Positions 1 to 9,879 of a DNA stretch of 64,000 nt are shown here, one piece after another. The position numbers and the translations under genes were made by a program. The stretch's first letter is position 1. Every line of letters starts with the position of its first letter. Under the pieces are notes generated by a model that saw nothing but the letters and a program-made list of their open reading frames with translations, had not been told where the DNA came from and searched no databases. Source of the stretch: Flavobacterium ichthyis (GTDB lineage: Bacteria; Bacteroidota; Bacteroidia; Flavobacteriales; Flavobacteriaceae); contig NZ_JAABLM010000001.1 in assembly GCF_009915155.1 (NCBI RefSeq), forward strand, positions 310,001 through 374,000, in the 5' to 3' direction.

Positions 1-728
1 ATAAACCGGTAAGAATTGATTCAATTGTGGTTTCAACTCAGCACGATGATTTTGGTTCTGAAGAAGAAATGCTTACTAAGATTCGTAAGGATATTCAAGA
101 AATTTTAATTCCTCGAGTGGTGGCATTGCAAAAAGAAGAAATCAAAGCTTTGTTTAACGACCAAATTAAATTTCATATTAATCCAACCGGAAAATTTGTA
201 ATTGGTGGACCTCACGGAGATACTGGATTGACCGGAAGAAAAATAATTGTGGATACTTACGGTGGAAAAGGAGCTCATGGTGGAGGTGCTTTCTCTGGAA
301 AAGACCCAAGTAAAGTGGATCGAAGTGCCGCATATGCAACCCGTCATATTGCTAAAAATCTAGTTGCTGCTGGAGTGGCTGACGAAGTTTTAGTACAAGT
401 TTCTTATGCAATTGGTGTTGCAGAACCTTGTGGCTTGTACATTAACACTTATGGAACTTCTAAACTTAATTTAACTGATGGAGAAATTGCAAAAAAAGTT
501 ACGGAAATATTCGATTTACGTCCTTATGCAATTGAGCAAAATTTAAAACTTAGAAACCCAATTTACCAAGAAACTGCTTCATACGGACACATGGGAAGAA
601 ATCCTTACGTGGGAAATAAAACTTTTAATAAAGGTCAAAAAAATGAGCTAACTGTTGAAGGTTTAGAATTTTTTACTTGGGAAAAATTGGACAAAGTTGA
701 TGACATTAAAAAAGCATTTTCTTTGTAG
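1..728 (+). CDS. metK: S-adenosylmethionine synthetase, C-terminal part (5' end outside window)
   Basis: This is the C-terminal 240 or so residues of methionine adenosyltransferase, which makes S-adenosylmethionine from methionine and ATP in the cytoplasm. The frame is open from base 3, so the gene begins upstream of the window; the first in-frame ATG-like codon is not the real start. Family landmarks are visible: [20 protein letters not shown], the glycine-rich [19 protein letters not shown] loop, and the C-terminal GHMGR. It ends at a TAG followed by a strong hairpin terminator. Identity is certain; only the missing N-terminus limits the annotation. Confidence 0.97.
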   Translation, partial: KPVRIDSIVVSTQHDDFGSEEEMLTKIRKDIQEILIPRVVALQKEEIKALFNDQIKFHINPTGKFVIGGPHGDTGLTGRKIIVDTYGGKGAHGGGAFSGKDPSKVDRSAAYATRHIAKNLVAAGVADEVLVQVSYAIGVAEPCGLYINTYGTSKLNLTDGEIAKKVTEIFDLRPYAIEQNLKLRNPIYQETASYGHMGRNPYVGNKTFNKGQKNELTVEGLEFFTWEKLDKVDDIKKAFSL

Positions 729-744
729 TTAAAATTACAGAAAT

Positions 745-777
745 AAAAAAACCTTCAGTAAAAACTGAAGGTTTTTT
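745..777. terminator. Bidirectional rho-independent terminator between metK and the convergent gene
   Basis: A-rich arm, stem ACCTTCAGT/ACTGAAGGT around an AAAA loop, then a T run. It reads as a terminator in both directions, serving metK (+) and the minus-strand gene that ends at 783. Confidence 0.9.
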
Positions 778-782
778 GGTTT

Positions 783-2990
783 TTAGTACGTTCCGTTTTT
801 CATTTTGATCAACACTTCCTGCATATCTGATTTTAAAGAATCATCCACGTAAGAAGCATTTTTCAGTGCTTTTTCCTGAACCGAGATCGCTCTGGTTTTT
901 TCGCCGTTTTTGTAAAGCAATTGTGCCAATGTATCTAAATAATACGGGTTGTCTTTTTCAATCCGCAGGCTTGTTTCACTCCATTTAATGGCACGTTTCA
1001 CCTCGTTAAGATCTTTCACTTTTTCTACCACATACCAAGCGGCTTGATTGTGTGCGTTTGCAAATTTATTTTTAAAATTTGCCCAATCTTCAGCATAGTA
1101 ACTATTGCTTGTATTTTGGGAATATAATTTGTCGATTACTACAATTTCATTTTGATTTTCAAAAAACTGCTGGTGGAATTTATCAAAAACATCTAAATAA
1201 AGATCATCCACTTTTTGATCTCTGCCAATATCATAAATCATGGCAAAATAATCCAACTGATTTTGGTAATTTGACGCAGAACCGCTGATGGATTTTTTTA
1301 AATAAGCCATTAACTTATCTTTATTTTCCACTCCGTATACCGTAGGTGTTAACCTTATTCTCAAGGCTTTTCCAACTTGATCACTAATTTTATCACTTTT
1401 TTCTACAATAGGGTATTCGCTTTCAGATTGTTTATCAGTTTCGATAATTTCTTCAGGAAAAAGCAGTAAATAATCAAGCATTTTCCAGGTATTGTCGTCC
1501 ATAGGTCTCGACTTGTCAAACAATTGATAATAAAACCCTTGTCCGGCAACATCTGCGATAGCCACTTTAGCAAAGTCATTATTATATTTTTTTTCCGAAG
1601 AATATTTGTTTACGAGTCTGTTCCACGCTTCAGAAACTTTAACCTCATCGATATTCACCATTTTTATCTTATGTGTTTCCGAGCTGGGAATTGAGGGAGC
1701 GGGTACCTTTACCTCTTCTACCATTGGCGGATAAATGGACCAAGAATTCCAATTACTCATTTCAGCTAAAACTTTTAAAATTTCGGCATCATTATTTTTT
1801 TTAACCAAAGCATTTTGAAGCGCAATTTTTCTTGTAGCCAAGTCTAGTTGCTCTGTAAACCCATAATTATAAACGCTAAATTTCTCTGTATTACTCGAAA
1901 CATTTCCATTAATTGTGGCCAAAACATTTCCATTTTTATCCAAAATAGCAGTTGAACCTGAGTTCAGATTATTTTTTTGAGCCCATTTCTGATCAGCGGA
2001 TGTAGCATTATAATACTCAAAATCTAGTTCATTTTTTAATTCTTCTTCATTAAAATAACTGACTTCAGATTGTTTTCCGTGAATAAAATTCTTAAAGTCC
2101 GAAGCGTTATTTTTGTTATCGATGTCGTAAGAAACAACCAAATATCGATTCGATTTTCTAGCGTTTTCCATTGCACTTTGAAGTTTTTTTGCAATCGAAA
2201 ATTTAAAGGTGTTGCGGCCCATCCCCACTCCTACTGCGGCAGTATCGACAACTGTTACATCATCTTCGTAAGAGGAATTATACTTACCGGGAAACGTCCA
2301 ATCCTTTTTTTCAGTAATCTCTTCCGGAGCAATTCTTTCTGTATTTTTAATTTTTCCTTCATCGAAGGAAAAAATTAGCGGACTAAATTTATTTTTTTCA
2401 GTTACTACTAATTCATTTTTTTCATTTTTATACCCAATCAACTTAATATTTTGCATATTATTTGGAGCATATTGAATATTAATTTGATTTTGATTTTTAG
2501 GAATTTTATATTTTGAAATTTTGGCTAATCCGTTATAATTTTCTGAAACAAGGTACATGAATTCAGTTCTTATAATTTCAAAACTGGCTTCGGTTTCTTC
2601 TTCATTCAAATCAGTTTTTAGATCCGAAAAACTTTTGTAAACCGGTTGGTCTGTTCCATTTTGGGTGCCAAAATAAATAGCAGACGAATATAATTTTAAA
2701 AAATTTCCCGACAGCGTCACTTTAATTTTCCCAATAGAAGGATTGGCTTGATTGCTAAAATTAACAGCAAAGTCACTATCAACCGCATTGGGATTGAACA
2801 CAATGGTATCATTATTGATTTGATAATCGCCGTGAAAAATTACCATTTCATATTTTTTATCGTCGGTTAGCCGAAGTTTAAATTCCGTTCCAAATGAGTT
2901 TGACATATAGTTTCCGGGTGGAATTTTTTGGTCTTGTGCTTGCAAGGAAGCGATAGAAAGAATGGCAGAAAATGCAATTATTTTTTTCAT
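783..2990 (-). CDS. Secreted thioredoxin-like protein with C-terminal TPR-like helices
   Basis: A 735-residue protein with an N-terminal signal peptide (MKKIIAFSAILSIASLQAQ). I place the start at this ATG because the seven residues upstream (MCKSFFI) would spoil the signal. Residues 20-120 look like a small beta domain of the kind found before thioredoxin folds in Bacteroidota. The middle (about 270-390) has a thioredoxin-like pattern including a predicted FNEEELKNELDFEYYNATS segment but no CxxC. The last 80 residues resemble TPR helices (DNPYYLDTLAQLLYKNGE). Probably periplasmic. Function unknown; the thioredoxin assignment is from pattern only. Confidence 0.7.
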   Translation of the reverse strand: MKKIIAFSAILSIASLQAQDQKIPPGNYMSNSFGTEFKLRLTDDKKYEMVIFHGDYQINNDTIVFNPNAVDSDFAVNFSNQANPSIGKIKVTLSGNFLKLYSSAIYFGTQNGTDQPVYKSFSDLKTDLNEEETEASFEIIRTEFMYLVSENYNGLAKISKYKIPKNQNQINIQYAPNNMQNIKLIGYKNEKNELVVTEKNKFSPLIFSFDEGKIKNTERIAPEEITEKKDWTFPGKYNSSYEDDVTVVDTAAVGVGMGRNTFKFSIAKKLQSAMENARKSNRYLVVSYDIDNKNNASDFKNFIHGKQSEVSYFNEEELKNELDFEYYNATSADQKWAQKNNLNSGSTAILDKNGNVLATINGNVSSNTEKFSVYNYGFTEQLDLATRKIALQNALVKKNNDAEILKVLAEMSNWNSWSIYPPMVEEVKVPAPSIPSSETHKIKMVNIDEVKVSEAWNRLVNKYSSEKKYNNDFAKVAIADVAGQGFYYQLFDKSRPMDDNTWKMLDYLLLFPEEIIETDKQSESEYPIVEKSDKISDQVGKALRIRLTPTVYGVENKDKLMAYLKKSISGSASNYQNQLDYFAMIYDIGRDQKVDDLYLDVFDKFHQQFFENQNEIVVIDKLYSQNTSNSYYAEDWANFKNKFANAHNQAAWYVVEKVKDLNEVKRAIKWSETSLRIEKDNPYYLDTLAQLLYKNGEKTRAISVQEKALKNASYVDDSLKSDMQEVLIKMKNGTY

Positions 2991-3089
2991 AATAAAAAAT
3001 GATTTACACAAATGTATCGTTTTTATGATGGCGTTTTAAATTTTTTTTGTGGATTTAAAAAAAATTAAACTTGATTTGCAGATACGCTT

Positions 3090-3200
3090 TTGCCCCGGAT
3101 TGAACGGAAAGCTTGCCGGAAATTGGCGCTATTGGTTTTTTTTGCCAAAGAGCGACGGCAGGAGCTCCTTTGGGCAAATTAAAAACAAAGCGACAATGAT
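3090..3200 (-). repeat. Dispersed hairpin repeat, copy A (degenerate)
   Basis: Intergenic segment with ATTGAACGGAAAGC at one edge, the reverse complement of the GCTTCAATCAGGGCTA-type edge seen in other copies, and an internal inverted repeat TTTGCC...GGGCAAA. A short open frame over it (3049-3243) has no features of a gene. See copies near 35.4, 39.1, 48.0, 50.2 and 55.2 kb. Confidence 0.5.
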
Positions 3201-3276
3201 GGGAACTTGTAGAGAAAGCCGGAAATGGCACCAAAAAAAATAAAATTATTGGGGAAAAATTGGTAATTTGGCATCG

Positions 3277-4065
3277 ATGAAAAAGTGGTTTTTGATTGTT
3301 TTTTTAAATTGTTTTTGGGGCAGTTTTGCACAAAATGAGGTGGTTCCGTTTTTTAAAAATACCGAAAAATGGAGCGATGGCACATTTGTGAACCGCGATC
3401 ATTTTGGCAATTTGTACGGAATTTTCGGCAATGAGTTTCGGAAAATTGCACCTAACTCGACACTTTTTTACAAGAATGTGGCTTTGGGAAAAATTTCTCG
3501 GGCTGACTTGCAAAATCCGCTTCAGATTGTGCTTTTTTACCGAAATTTCACGTCGGTGGTGTTGTTAGACAACCAGTTAAATGAGTCGTTACGCATTAAT
3601 TTTTCCGAACTAGAAACACCGTTAAACCCAGATGCCGTGGGACTTGCCGCACAAAACAGGCTTTGGGTTTTTGATTTGCTTACGCAAAAGTTAGGCTTGT
3701 ATGATTTACGAAAAAAATCGTTTGTGCCGCTGACGCCCACTTTTACTGAACCGCTGGTTTTTTATCAAACGGAATACAATTATTTTTACTGGATGGATGC
3801 CAAACAGCGTTTGTATGCGGCAGATATTTTTGGAAAAACGGCTTCGTTGGGCGAAATTCCAGTGGGAAAAATGTATCAGGTGGTGAACGGAAAGCGGGTT
3901 TTGTATGCCAATGATCAAGGGCTTTTTGTTTTTAATTTGGAAAATGGTTCCATTTCAAAGGTTTTGGAGGTAGAAAAAAGCTTTGATGGTTTTACTTATC
4001 AAGATGAAATTTTGAGTATTTTTACCAACCAAGAAATAAAAAATTATAACATTAATTTACCGTAA
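3277..4065 (+). CDS. Secreted hypothetical protein, propeller-like
   Basis: 262 residues starting MKKWFLIVFLNCFWGSFAQ, a clear signal peptide; an upstream in-frame TTG at 3268 is less likely than this ATG. The mature part is made of short beta strands rich in aromatic residues (for example NRLWVFDLLTQKLGLYDL, YNYFYWMDAKQRLYAADIF), which suggests a beta-propeller-like fold. I do not recognise a named family. Its stop codon overlaps the start of the deoxynucleoside kinase by one base (TAATG), so the two are co-transcribed, an odd pairing of an exported protein with a cytosolic salvage enzyme. Confidence 0.8.
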   Translation: MKKWFLIVFLNCFWGSFAQNEVVPFFKNTEKWSDGTFVNRDHFGNLYGIFGNEFRKIAPNSTLFYKNVALGKISRADLQNPLQIVLFYRNFTSVVLLDNQLNESLRINFSELETPLNPDAVGLAAQNRLWVFDLLTQKLGLYDLRKKSFVPLTPTFTEPLVFYQTEYNYFYWMDAKQRLYAADIFGKTASLGEIPVGKMYQVVNGKRVLYANDQGLFVFNLENGSISKVLEVEKSFDGFTYQDEILSIFTNQEIKNYNINLP

Positions 4066-4679
4066 TGCACATAGCAGTAGCAGGAAATATTGGTGCGGGA
4101 AAGACGACACTGACTCGTTTATTAGCCAAACATTTTAATTGGGAACCGCATTTTGAGGATGTGGTGGACAACCCGTATTTAGACGATTTTTACCATCAAA
4201 TGGAACGATGGTCGTTTAACCTTCAGATTTATTTTCTGAACAGTCGTTTTCGTCAGGTGTTGCAAATTCGCGAAAGCGGAAAAAATATTATTCAGGATCG
4301 TACGATTTACGAAGATGCGCATATTTTTGCGCCAAATCTTCACGCAATGGGATTGATGACTAACCGTGACTTTAACAATTACAAATCGCTTTTTGAGTTG
4401 ATGGAATCGTTGGTGGAAGCTCCGGATTTGATGATTTACTTGCGAAGCTCGATTCCTAATTTGGTAAACCAGATTCACAAACGCGGCCGTGATTACGAAA
4501 ATTCTATTTCGATTGATTATTTGAGTCGTTTGAATGAACGTTACGAGGCTTGGATTGAAAGTTATACTTCTGGAAAACTGTTGATTATAGACGTGGACAA
4601 TATTAATTTTGTGGACAATCCGGAGGATTTAGGAAATATCATCAATAGGATTAATGCGGAGATTAATGGATTGTTTTGA
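4065..4679 (+). CDS. Deoxynucleoside kinase
   Basis: 204-residue cytosolic kinase of the dNK/dGK family that phosphorylates deoxynucleosides in nucleotide salvage. Visible motifs: P-loop GNIGAGKTT at residues 8-16, the conserved QDRTIYEDAHIF segment (ERS/DRS-type motif), and a lid-like arginine-rich KRGRDYE. Length and order of motifs fit the bacterial family. Start overlaps the preceding stop by one base, so translation is probably coupled. The preferred base cannot be read from the sequence. Confidence 0.9.
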   Translation: MHIAVAGNIGAGKTTLTRLLAKHFNWEPHFEDVVDNPYLDDFYHQMERWSFNLQIYFLNSRFRQVLQIRESGKNIIQDRTIYEDAHIFAPNLHAMGLMTNRDFNNYKSLFELMESLVEAPDLMIYLRSSIPNLVNQIHKRGRDYENSISIDYLSRLNERYEAWIESYTSGKLLIIDVDNINFVDNPEDLGNIINRINAEINGLF

Positions 4680-4749
4680 TATATGATTTAGGATTTAAGA
4701 TTTATCATATCGGATTTTGAATTTATGAAATAATTTAAAAGCGACAAAT

Positions 4750-4777
4750 AAAAAACCTCTCAATCGAGAGGTTTTTG
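4750..4777. terminator. Bidirectional terminator between the dNK operon and hppA
   Basis: AAAACCTCTC-aatc-GAGAGGTTTTT hairpin with A run before and T run after, placed between two convergent genes. Confidence 0.9.
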
Positions 4778-4788
4778 GTTTTATAAAC

Positions 4789-7224
4789 TTACTTCTTTAA
4801 AGCATCAATCTTTGCATTCACTTCGGCTTCAGTTCCTTCAAAAACTTGAACATCTTCGCGAGAATCCTGAACGGTGGTTACGGTTGCTTTTACATTTCCA
4901 TCGGCATCTTTCGTTTTTTCAATGCGAACTTCTTTGATGCTTTCTTGGGTTACGGTATCGGGCGTTTCGGCTACTTGAACCACTTCTGTTTTTTGCTCAC
5001 GAACGACCTCAACAGCATCGTGATTGCCTAAAATTGGGGCGATTACCAAACCAATTAAGCAAGAAAGTTTGATTAAAATGTTCATTGAAGGTCCGGAAGT
5101 ATCTTTAAATGGATCTCCAACGGTATCTCCGGTAACGGCTGCTTTGTGAGCATCTGAACCTTTGTAGGTCATTTCGCCATTGATCATTACTCCTGCTTCA
5201 AAAGATTTTTTGGCGTTGTCCCAAGCTCCTCCGGCATTGTTCTGGAAAACCGCCCAAAGTACTCCGGAAACAGTCACTCCAGCCATGTAACCACCTAACA
5301 TTTCGGCGATCAACATATTATTGTCAGGATAAACTAATTTGCCTAAAACTACAATTAATATTGGAAAACCGATGGTTAATAACCCAGGAAGCATCATTTC
5401 GCGTAAAGCGGCTTTGGTGGAAATATCCACACATTTTGCATATTCTGGTTTTCCGGTTCCTTCCATAATTCCTGGAATTTCGCGGAATTGTCTTCTGACT
5501 TCATACACCATATCCATTGCGGCTTTTCCTACGGAATTCATTGCCAAAGCAGAAAATACTACCGGAATCATTCCTCCTACAAATAACATCGCTAAAACTG
5601 GTGCTTTAAAAATATTAATTCCGTCGATTCCTGTAAAAGTAACGTATGCAGCAAATAATGCTAACGAAGTTAATGCAGCAGAAGCGATTGCGAAACCTTT
5701 TCCAGTTGCAGCAGTTGTATTTCCTACTGAATCTAAAATATCGGTTCTTTGGCGAACTTCTTTTGGCAATTCACTCATTTCAGCGATTCCACCAGCGTTA
5801 TCAGAAATGGGTCCGAAAGCGTCAATGGCTAATTGCATGGCTGTGGTTGCCATCATAGCAGAAGCTGCTAAAGCCACGCCGTAAAATCCGGCAAAAGCAT
5901 ACGAAGCCCAAATTGCGGCAGCAAATAATAAAACAGTTGGAAAAGTAGAAACCATTCCGGTTGCTAAACCCGCGATAATATTGGTTCCGGCTCCTGTACT
6001 GGATTTTTGAACGATAGCCAAAATTGGTTTTTTACCCAAACCTGTATAATATTCCGTTACCGATGAAATCACGGCTCCAACAAATAACCCGACTAAAGTA
6101 GCGTAGAAAACCCGCATTGATGAAATGTCCATCAAGCCTTCACCGAAAAATTCCATTTTCATGGTTTCGGGAAGCATCCAAATCACTAAAAAGTAACAAG
6201 CAACGGCGGTTAATGCAATGGAAACCCAGTTGCCGATATTTAACGCGCCTTGTACTTGCGCTTCTTTGGCGTCGTTATTTTTTATTTTTACCAAAAGCGT
6301 TCCGATGATGGAAATCACAATTCCGACTCCGGCAATTGCCATAGGTAACAATATCGGCCCGATTCCACCGAAAGCATCAGCAATGCTTCCGCCCATATCT
6401 TTAATGACATAATTTCCTAAAACCATTGCCGCCAAAACGGTTGCCACATAAGAACCAAATAAATCGGCACCCATTCCGGCAACGTCTCCCACGTTATCTC
6501 CCACGTTATCGGCAATTGTAGCTGGATTTCTCGGATCGTCTTCAGGGATTCCGGCTTCCACTTTTCCTACTAAATCTGCTCCAACGTCGGCAGCTTTGGT
6601 GTAAATTCCGCCACCAACTCTAGCAAATAAAGCGATGGATTCAGCACCAAGTGAAAATCCGGCTAAGGTTTCGAGCAAAATGGTCATGAGTTGTCCGGCG
6701 TTTTTAGTTTCGCCGTTGTACATTCCTTCTGCCCAAACACCATTCATAAAATAGTGGAAGAAGAAAATAAAAAATGCCGAAAGCCCTAAAACGGCTAATC
6801 CGGCAACTCCTAATCCCATTACAGTCCCTCCTCCGAAAGAAACTTTTAGCGCTTGCGGCAAACTTGATCTTGCGGCTTGCGTGGTTCTTACATTAGATTT
6901 TGTGGCGATTTTCATTCCCATATTTCCCGCAAGGGCAGAAAAAACAGCGCCAAATATAAATGCGATTACGATTGACAAATGGGTTGTGGCTCCAGGCAAA
7001 AACGTAATTCCGGCAAGAATTAAACTGGCAATAATTACAAAGGCGGTTAATAATTTATATTCTGCCTTGAGGAAAGCGAGGGCTCCTTCATAAATATATT
7101 CTGAAATTTCCTTCATTTTTCCGTCACCGGCATCCTGCTTGAGTACCCAGGATCTTTTGACAACCATAAACAAAAGTCCGACGATTGCGAGAATTGCCGG
7201 AACATAAATCATATTTGACTCCAT
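4789..7224 (-). CDS. hppA: K+-stimulated membrane pyrophosphatase (Na+ or H+ pump)
   Basis: 811-residue polytopic inner-membrane pump that couples pyrophosphate hydrolysis to cation export. The catalytic signature [19 protein letters not shown] lies near residues 225-245, with the second acidic cluster [12 protein letters not shown] and the C-terminal GGAWDNAKK motif. In [10 protein letters not shown] the residue after GNTT is alanine, the hallmark of K+-dependent enzymes (K+-independent ones have lysine), so Na+ pumping is possible but not proven. A hydrophilic tail of about 75 residues (from [11 protein letters not shown]) follows the last membrane segment. The soluble pyrophosphatase gene lies just upstream on the same strand. 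Confidence 0.95.
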   Translation of the reverse strand: MESNMIYVPAILAIVGLLFMVVKRSWVLKQDAGDGKMKEISEYIYEGALAFLKAEYKLLTAFVIIASLILAGITFLPGATTHLSIVIAFIFGAVFSALAGNMGMKIATKSNVRTTQAARSSLPQALKVSFGGGTVMGLGVAGLAVLGLSAFFIFFFHYFMNGVWAEGMYNGETKNAGQLMTILLETLAGFSLGAESIALFARVGGGIYTKAADVGADLVGKVEAGIPEDDPRNPATIADNVGDNVGDVAGMGADLFGSYVATVLAAMVLGNYVIKDMGGSIADAFGGIGPILLPMAIAGVGIVISIIGTLLVKIKNNDAKEAQVQGALNIGNWVSIALTAVACYFLVIWMLPETMKMEFFGEGLMDISSMRVFYATLVGLFVGAVISSVTEYYTGLGKKPILAIVQKSSTGAGTNIIAGLATGMVSTFPTVLLFAAAIWASYAFAGFYGVALAASAMMATTAMQLAIDAFGPISDNAGGIAEMSELPKEVRQRTDILDSVGNTTAATGKGFAIASAALTSLALFAAYVTFTGIDGINIFKAPVLAMLFVGGMIPVVFSALAMNSVGKAAMDMVYEVRRQFREIPGIMEGTGKPEYAKCVDISTKAALREMMLPGLLTIGFPILIVVLGKLVYPDNNMLIAEMLGGYMAGVTVSGVLWAVFQNNAGGAWDNAKKSFEAGVMINGEMTYKGSDAHKAAVTGDTVGDPFKDTSGPSMNILIKLSCLIGLVIAPILGNHDAVEVVREQKTEVVQVAETPDTVTQESIKEVRIEKTKDADGNVKATVTTVQDSREDVQVFEGTEAEVNAKIDALKK

Positions 7225-7337
7225 AAGTTAAGAATTGGTTTGTTAATAATATTGTAAATGTAACAAATCAATTACAAACAAAAAAGCAATACTTGTTGCC
7301 AAATATTGCTTTTTATATAATTATTTAGGAAAATGGT

Positions 7338-7868
7338 TTAGCGGATACTGAACAATTCTGCAGTGCGGTTTTCAATTCCTTCGAAACGATCTACACATTG
7401 CTCGATGATTTCTTTAGCAACGGTAACATCTCCCCAACCTTCTACATCTACTTTTTTGTGCTCTAAATCTTTGTAAACTTGGAAAAAGTGCTCAATTTCT
7501 TTTAATTGATGTGGATTCATATCAGATAAATCGTTCAATTTATTCCAAATTGGATCAGAAACCGGAACGCAAATAATTTTTTCGTCTGGTCCTTTTTCGT
7601 CTGCCATGTGGAACACACCAATTGGTTTTACTTCCATCACACAACCCGGAAAAGTTGGCTCAGTTGCCAAAACCAAAACATCTAACGGATCACCGTCTAA
7701 GGCTAAAGTTTCAGGGATAAATCCGTAATCTGCCGGATACATCATTGATGAAAACAACATTCTGTCGAAACGGATTTTTTTTAATTCAAAATCGTATTCG
7801 TATTTATTTCTGCTTCCTTTTGGTATTTCGATTAATACGTCAAAAGATTTTTGTTTGGCTGCACTCAT
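7338..7868 (-). CDS. ppa: Soluble inorganic pyrophosphatase, family I
   Basis: 176-residue cytosolic enzyme that hydrolyses pyrophosphate to phosphate. Signature DGDPLDVLVL provides the metal-binding aspartates; the EIPKGSRNKYEYD start and YPADYGFIPET are also typical. I choose the ATG of MSAAKQKSF; the 13 residues upstream (MHPLNKYIETNYT) overlap the promoter box region and are not conserved in the family. It sits 113 bases upstream of hppA, so a pumping and a heat-wasting pyrophosphatase are neighbours. Confidence 0.96.
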   Translation of the reverse strand: MSAAKQKSFDVLIEIPKGSRNKYEYDFELKKIRFDRMLFSSMMYPADYGFIPETLALDGDPLDVLVLATEPTFPGCVMEVKPIGVFHMADEKGPDEKIICVPVSDPIWNKLNDLSDMNPHQLKEIEHFFQVYKDLEHKKVDVEGWGDVTVAKEIIEQCVDRFEGIENRTAELFSIR

Positions 7869-7904
7869 AGTGTAATTTGTTTCTATATACTTATTTAGCG
7901 GGTG

Positions 7905-7912
7905 CAAAAGTA
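7905..7912 (-). promoter_or_regulatory. Flavobacterial -7 box of ppa
   Basis: CAAAAGTA on the plus strand is TACTTTTG on the minus strand, a match to the Bacteroidota -7 consensus TAnnTTTG, 36 bases upstream of the chosen ppa start. Confidence 0.6.
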
Positions 7913-8077
7913 AGCATAACTATACATATCGACAAGGAAATAATTTTGAAGTTGGAAAAATTGATGATTTGTTCAATTTGAAAAAAACCTGTAAATTATT
8001 TCGTAGGCTTTTAATTGGAAATAGTGAAAACTCCAATTTTGTAAAAACAAGTCAAAAAACGATTGTGTTAATTTAGC

Positions 8078-8105
8078 AAAAAAATTCCCGCCTCAACAAC
8101 GGGAA
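8078..8105 (-). terminator. Terminator of the 8112-8717 gene
   Basis: On the minus strand, TTCCCG-ttgttgagg-CGGGAA followed by seven T. A nearly identical copy follows the paralogous gene at 9880. Confidence 0.85.
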
Positions 8106-8111
8106 TCGATA

Positions 8112-8717
8112 TTAGTTCTGTTTTATCAACACGTAATCTCCGCCAGGAATACTGGCATGCGGACCTTCCGGTGTTCCCACAACATGTTCTCTATAGCGCC
8201 ACCCGATATGTACCTTTATAGCCGGCTGGCCGTTAACCGTTATCCTGCGGATAATGAAGCGTGCGGTATTATCTGAAGCACCGTCTACCAAACCTGCATA
8301 TAATGCTTTTTCTCCGGCAACGCAATCTTCACAGCCAACATTACCTGGCATTATTACGTGATTAGTGGATATGCTATGATTACTTTTGTCAGAATAGTTA
8401 ATTGTCAGTTTGTTAAGCGTGTTAACTTTTTCGACACCGTCCTGAATGTATTGGTATTCACCAATTAAAAGGTCTTCAAATCTATAGCTGTTGAGAGACG
8501 ACATCATTTTTTTTTGAAATACAATTTTAAACGAAGTGTTCCCATTGGTGTATAGATAGGTTCCTTCAAAAGCATTAAGTATATTTTGGGTATCTTTATG
8601 ATATGCACCTGGAATGTCCTTAATGACTTGTTGAAGGTTCATGATATCTATGACAGGTGATTGTGCTTTGCAATTGGTTAAAAGCGAAAAAATAACGAGG
8701 GTGATAATATTTTTCAT
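8112..8717 (-). CDS. DUF6705-type secreted protein, class I (array member 1)
   Basis: 201 residues with an N-terminal signal that ends in NCKAQ, either a lipobox cysteine or an AQ signal-peptidase site. The body has the pattern shared by all array members: GAYHKD..N.L..F.GTYLYTNGNTSFKIVF, GEYQYI, then RRITVNGQPAIKVHIGW. It is almost a copy of the gene at 9880-10488. I believe the family is DUF6705, a Flavobacteriia family without known function. By position and class it is a candidate partner (immunity-like) of a JAB-type module that has been lost here. Confidence 0.75.
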   Translation of the reverse strand: MKNIITLVIFSLLTNCKAQSPVIDIMNLQQVIKDIPGAYHKDTQNILNAFEGTYLYTNGNTSFKIVFQKKMMSSLNSYRFEDLLIGEYQYIQDGVEKVNTLNKLTINYSDKSNHSISTNHVIMPGNVGCEDCVAGEKALYAGLVDGASDNTARFIIRRITVNGQPAIKVHIGWRYREHVVGTPEGPHASIPGGDYVLIKQN

Positions 8718-8838
8718 CTTAATAACAGTATCGTTCAGTTATTGTATTGTTATTAGTATTGTATACCTATTTGTTCCGTGAAGTAAAATCCTTTCTACCG
8801 CTTTATAACCCGATACTCCCTTTATATTTGTTTATTTA

Positions 8839-8846
8839 CAAAATTA
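8839..8846 (-). promoter_or_regulatory. Candidate -7 box for the 8112-8717 gene
   Basis: CAAAATTA on plus (TAATTTTG on minus) matches TAnnTTTG, about 120 bases upstream of the start, in the 273-base gap between two array genes. I see no gene in the rest of that gap. Confidence 0.35.
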
Positions 8847-8990
8847 AATAAAACTTTCATATAATATTCTGTTTGTAACGCATCTTGACTACCACGATGT
8901 GATGCATACGTAAGTGATGGAAACATTACCGAAATTGAGTTTTTAAAAAATACCCTGAAGATTGGTTAGAGGTAAATCTGGTAATTTTCG

Positions 8991-9602
8991 TCATTCTATC
9001 TTCAATAATACGCATTCACTAATATCTACATGAAGTTGGAAATCTTCAGGACTGCGGGTGTCATTTTCATCAACGACTTCGCTTTCCGCAAACAAGTCCA
9101 TTTTTATTGCAGCAACGCCATTTACCGTAATCCGTCGCAGAGTAAGTGAGCCGGAGATTTCGCGAATGGGATCAAAGAACCCCATAGCCATTCTTTTTTC
9201 GTCAGGATCGCACTCAGGACAATAGGGTGAGGCTAAGCGACCTATTGGATAACTGCCACTAATATTGTGGCTCCATTTGTTAGGTAAATCGTTATTTAAG
9301 TTTGGTAATGTGTTGATAACGGTAATGCCGTTTACCACATACTTATATTCGCCTACTAAAATATCATTGTATGTACGTCCTGTGAAGGCCATTTCATATC
9401 GTTTCAATACGAGTGTTAGTTCTTTTCCATTCTCAGAATAGTGCCAAGTACCAACATACTGTGATTGACGATTATTAGCATCTTTTAAGTAAGCACCATT
9501 TGGTAACATTTTACCATCCCAGGATTCGATTTCTATTACGGGGTTTTGGGCAAAAGCGTTTGTCGAAATTGCGACGATTAGTATCAAAATATATTTTTTC
9601 AT
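8991..9602 (-). CDS. DUF6705-type secreted protein, class III (array member 2)
   Basis: 203 residues; signal peptide MKKYILILIVAISTNAFAQ. It keeps the family skeleton (NGAYLKDANNRQSQYVGTWHYSENGKELTLVL, GEYKYVVNG, LRRITVNGVAAIKMDL) but diverges from the other members elsewhere, so I call it a separate class. The Cys pair CPECD replaces the CEDC of class I. It follows the chimeric gene remnant at 9614-9810, whose tail comes from a JAB-type module, so it may once have been that module's partner. Function unknown. Confidence 0.75.
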   Translation of the reverse strand: MKKYILILIVAISTNAFAQNPVIEIESWDGKMLPNGAYLKDANNRQSQYVGTWHYSENGKELTLVLKRYEMAFTGRTYNDILVGEYKYVVNGITVINTLPNLNNDLPNKWSHNISGSYPIGRLASPYCPECDPDEKRMAMGFFDPIREISGSLTLRRITVNGVAAIKMDLFAESEVVDENDTRSPEDFQLHVDISECVLLKIE

Positions 9603-9613
9603 AGTAATTGTTT

Positions 9614-9810
9614 TTAGTTACAAGGTGTTTGTTTGGGGGATTATTATCATCCAGCTCCAGTTTTTTCCAATTTTTAAAATTTGAGTCAGCTTAATAATAC
9701 GCTCCTTGTAAACTATCCCATCCATCTTTTTGCGAAATGTCTAACACAGGATTTTGTGCTTGACAATTGGTTATATGCGCAAATATAAAGAGGGTGATAA
9801 TGTTTTTCAT
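9614..9810 (-). pseudogene. Chimeric remnant: DUF6705 head fused to JAB-module tail
   Basis: Reading the minus strand from 9810 gives MKNIITLFIFAHITNCQAQ and NPVLDISQKDGW..GAYY, the start of a DUF6705 gene, then a stop, then ADSNFKNWKKLELDDNNPP, the tail of the JAB-type modules. A one-base frameshift separates this from the terminal KQTPCN and TAA at 9614. The body of one gene and the head of the next have been deleted, apparently at similar sequences coding for GAYY/YYEAD. This is direct evidence of recombination between array members. Confidence 0.8.
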
Positions 9811-9844
9811 AATTAATCACATGAAACTTCTACAACTAATTTAG

Positions 9845-9874
9845 CAAAAAAATTCCCGCCTCAACAACGGGAAT
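9845..9874 (-). terminator. Terminator of the 9880-10488 gene
   Basis: Same TTCCCG...CGGGAA stem with T run (minus strand) as at 8078-8105; the surrounding bases are also duplicated. Confidence 0.85.
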
Positions 9875-9879
9875 CGATA

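Noticed and set aside
3049..3243. Open frame of 64 codons
   Set aside because: Lies over the degenerate dispersed repeat, has low-complexity translation and no start context.
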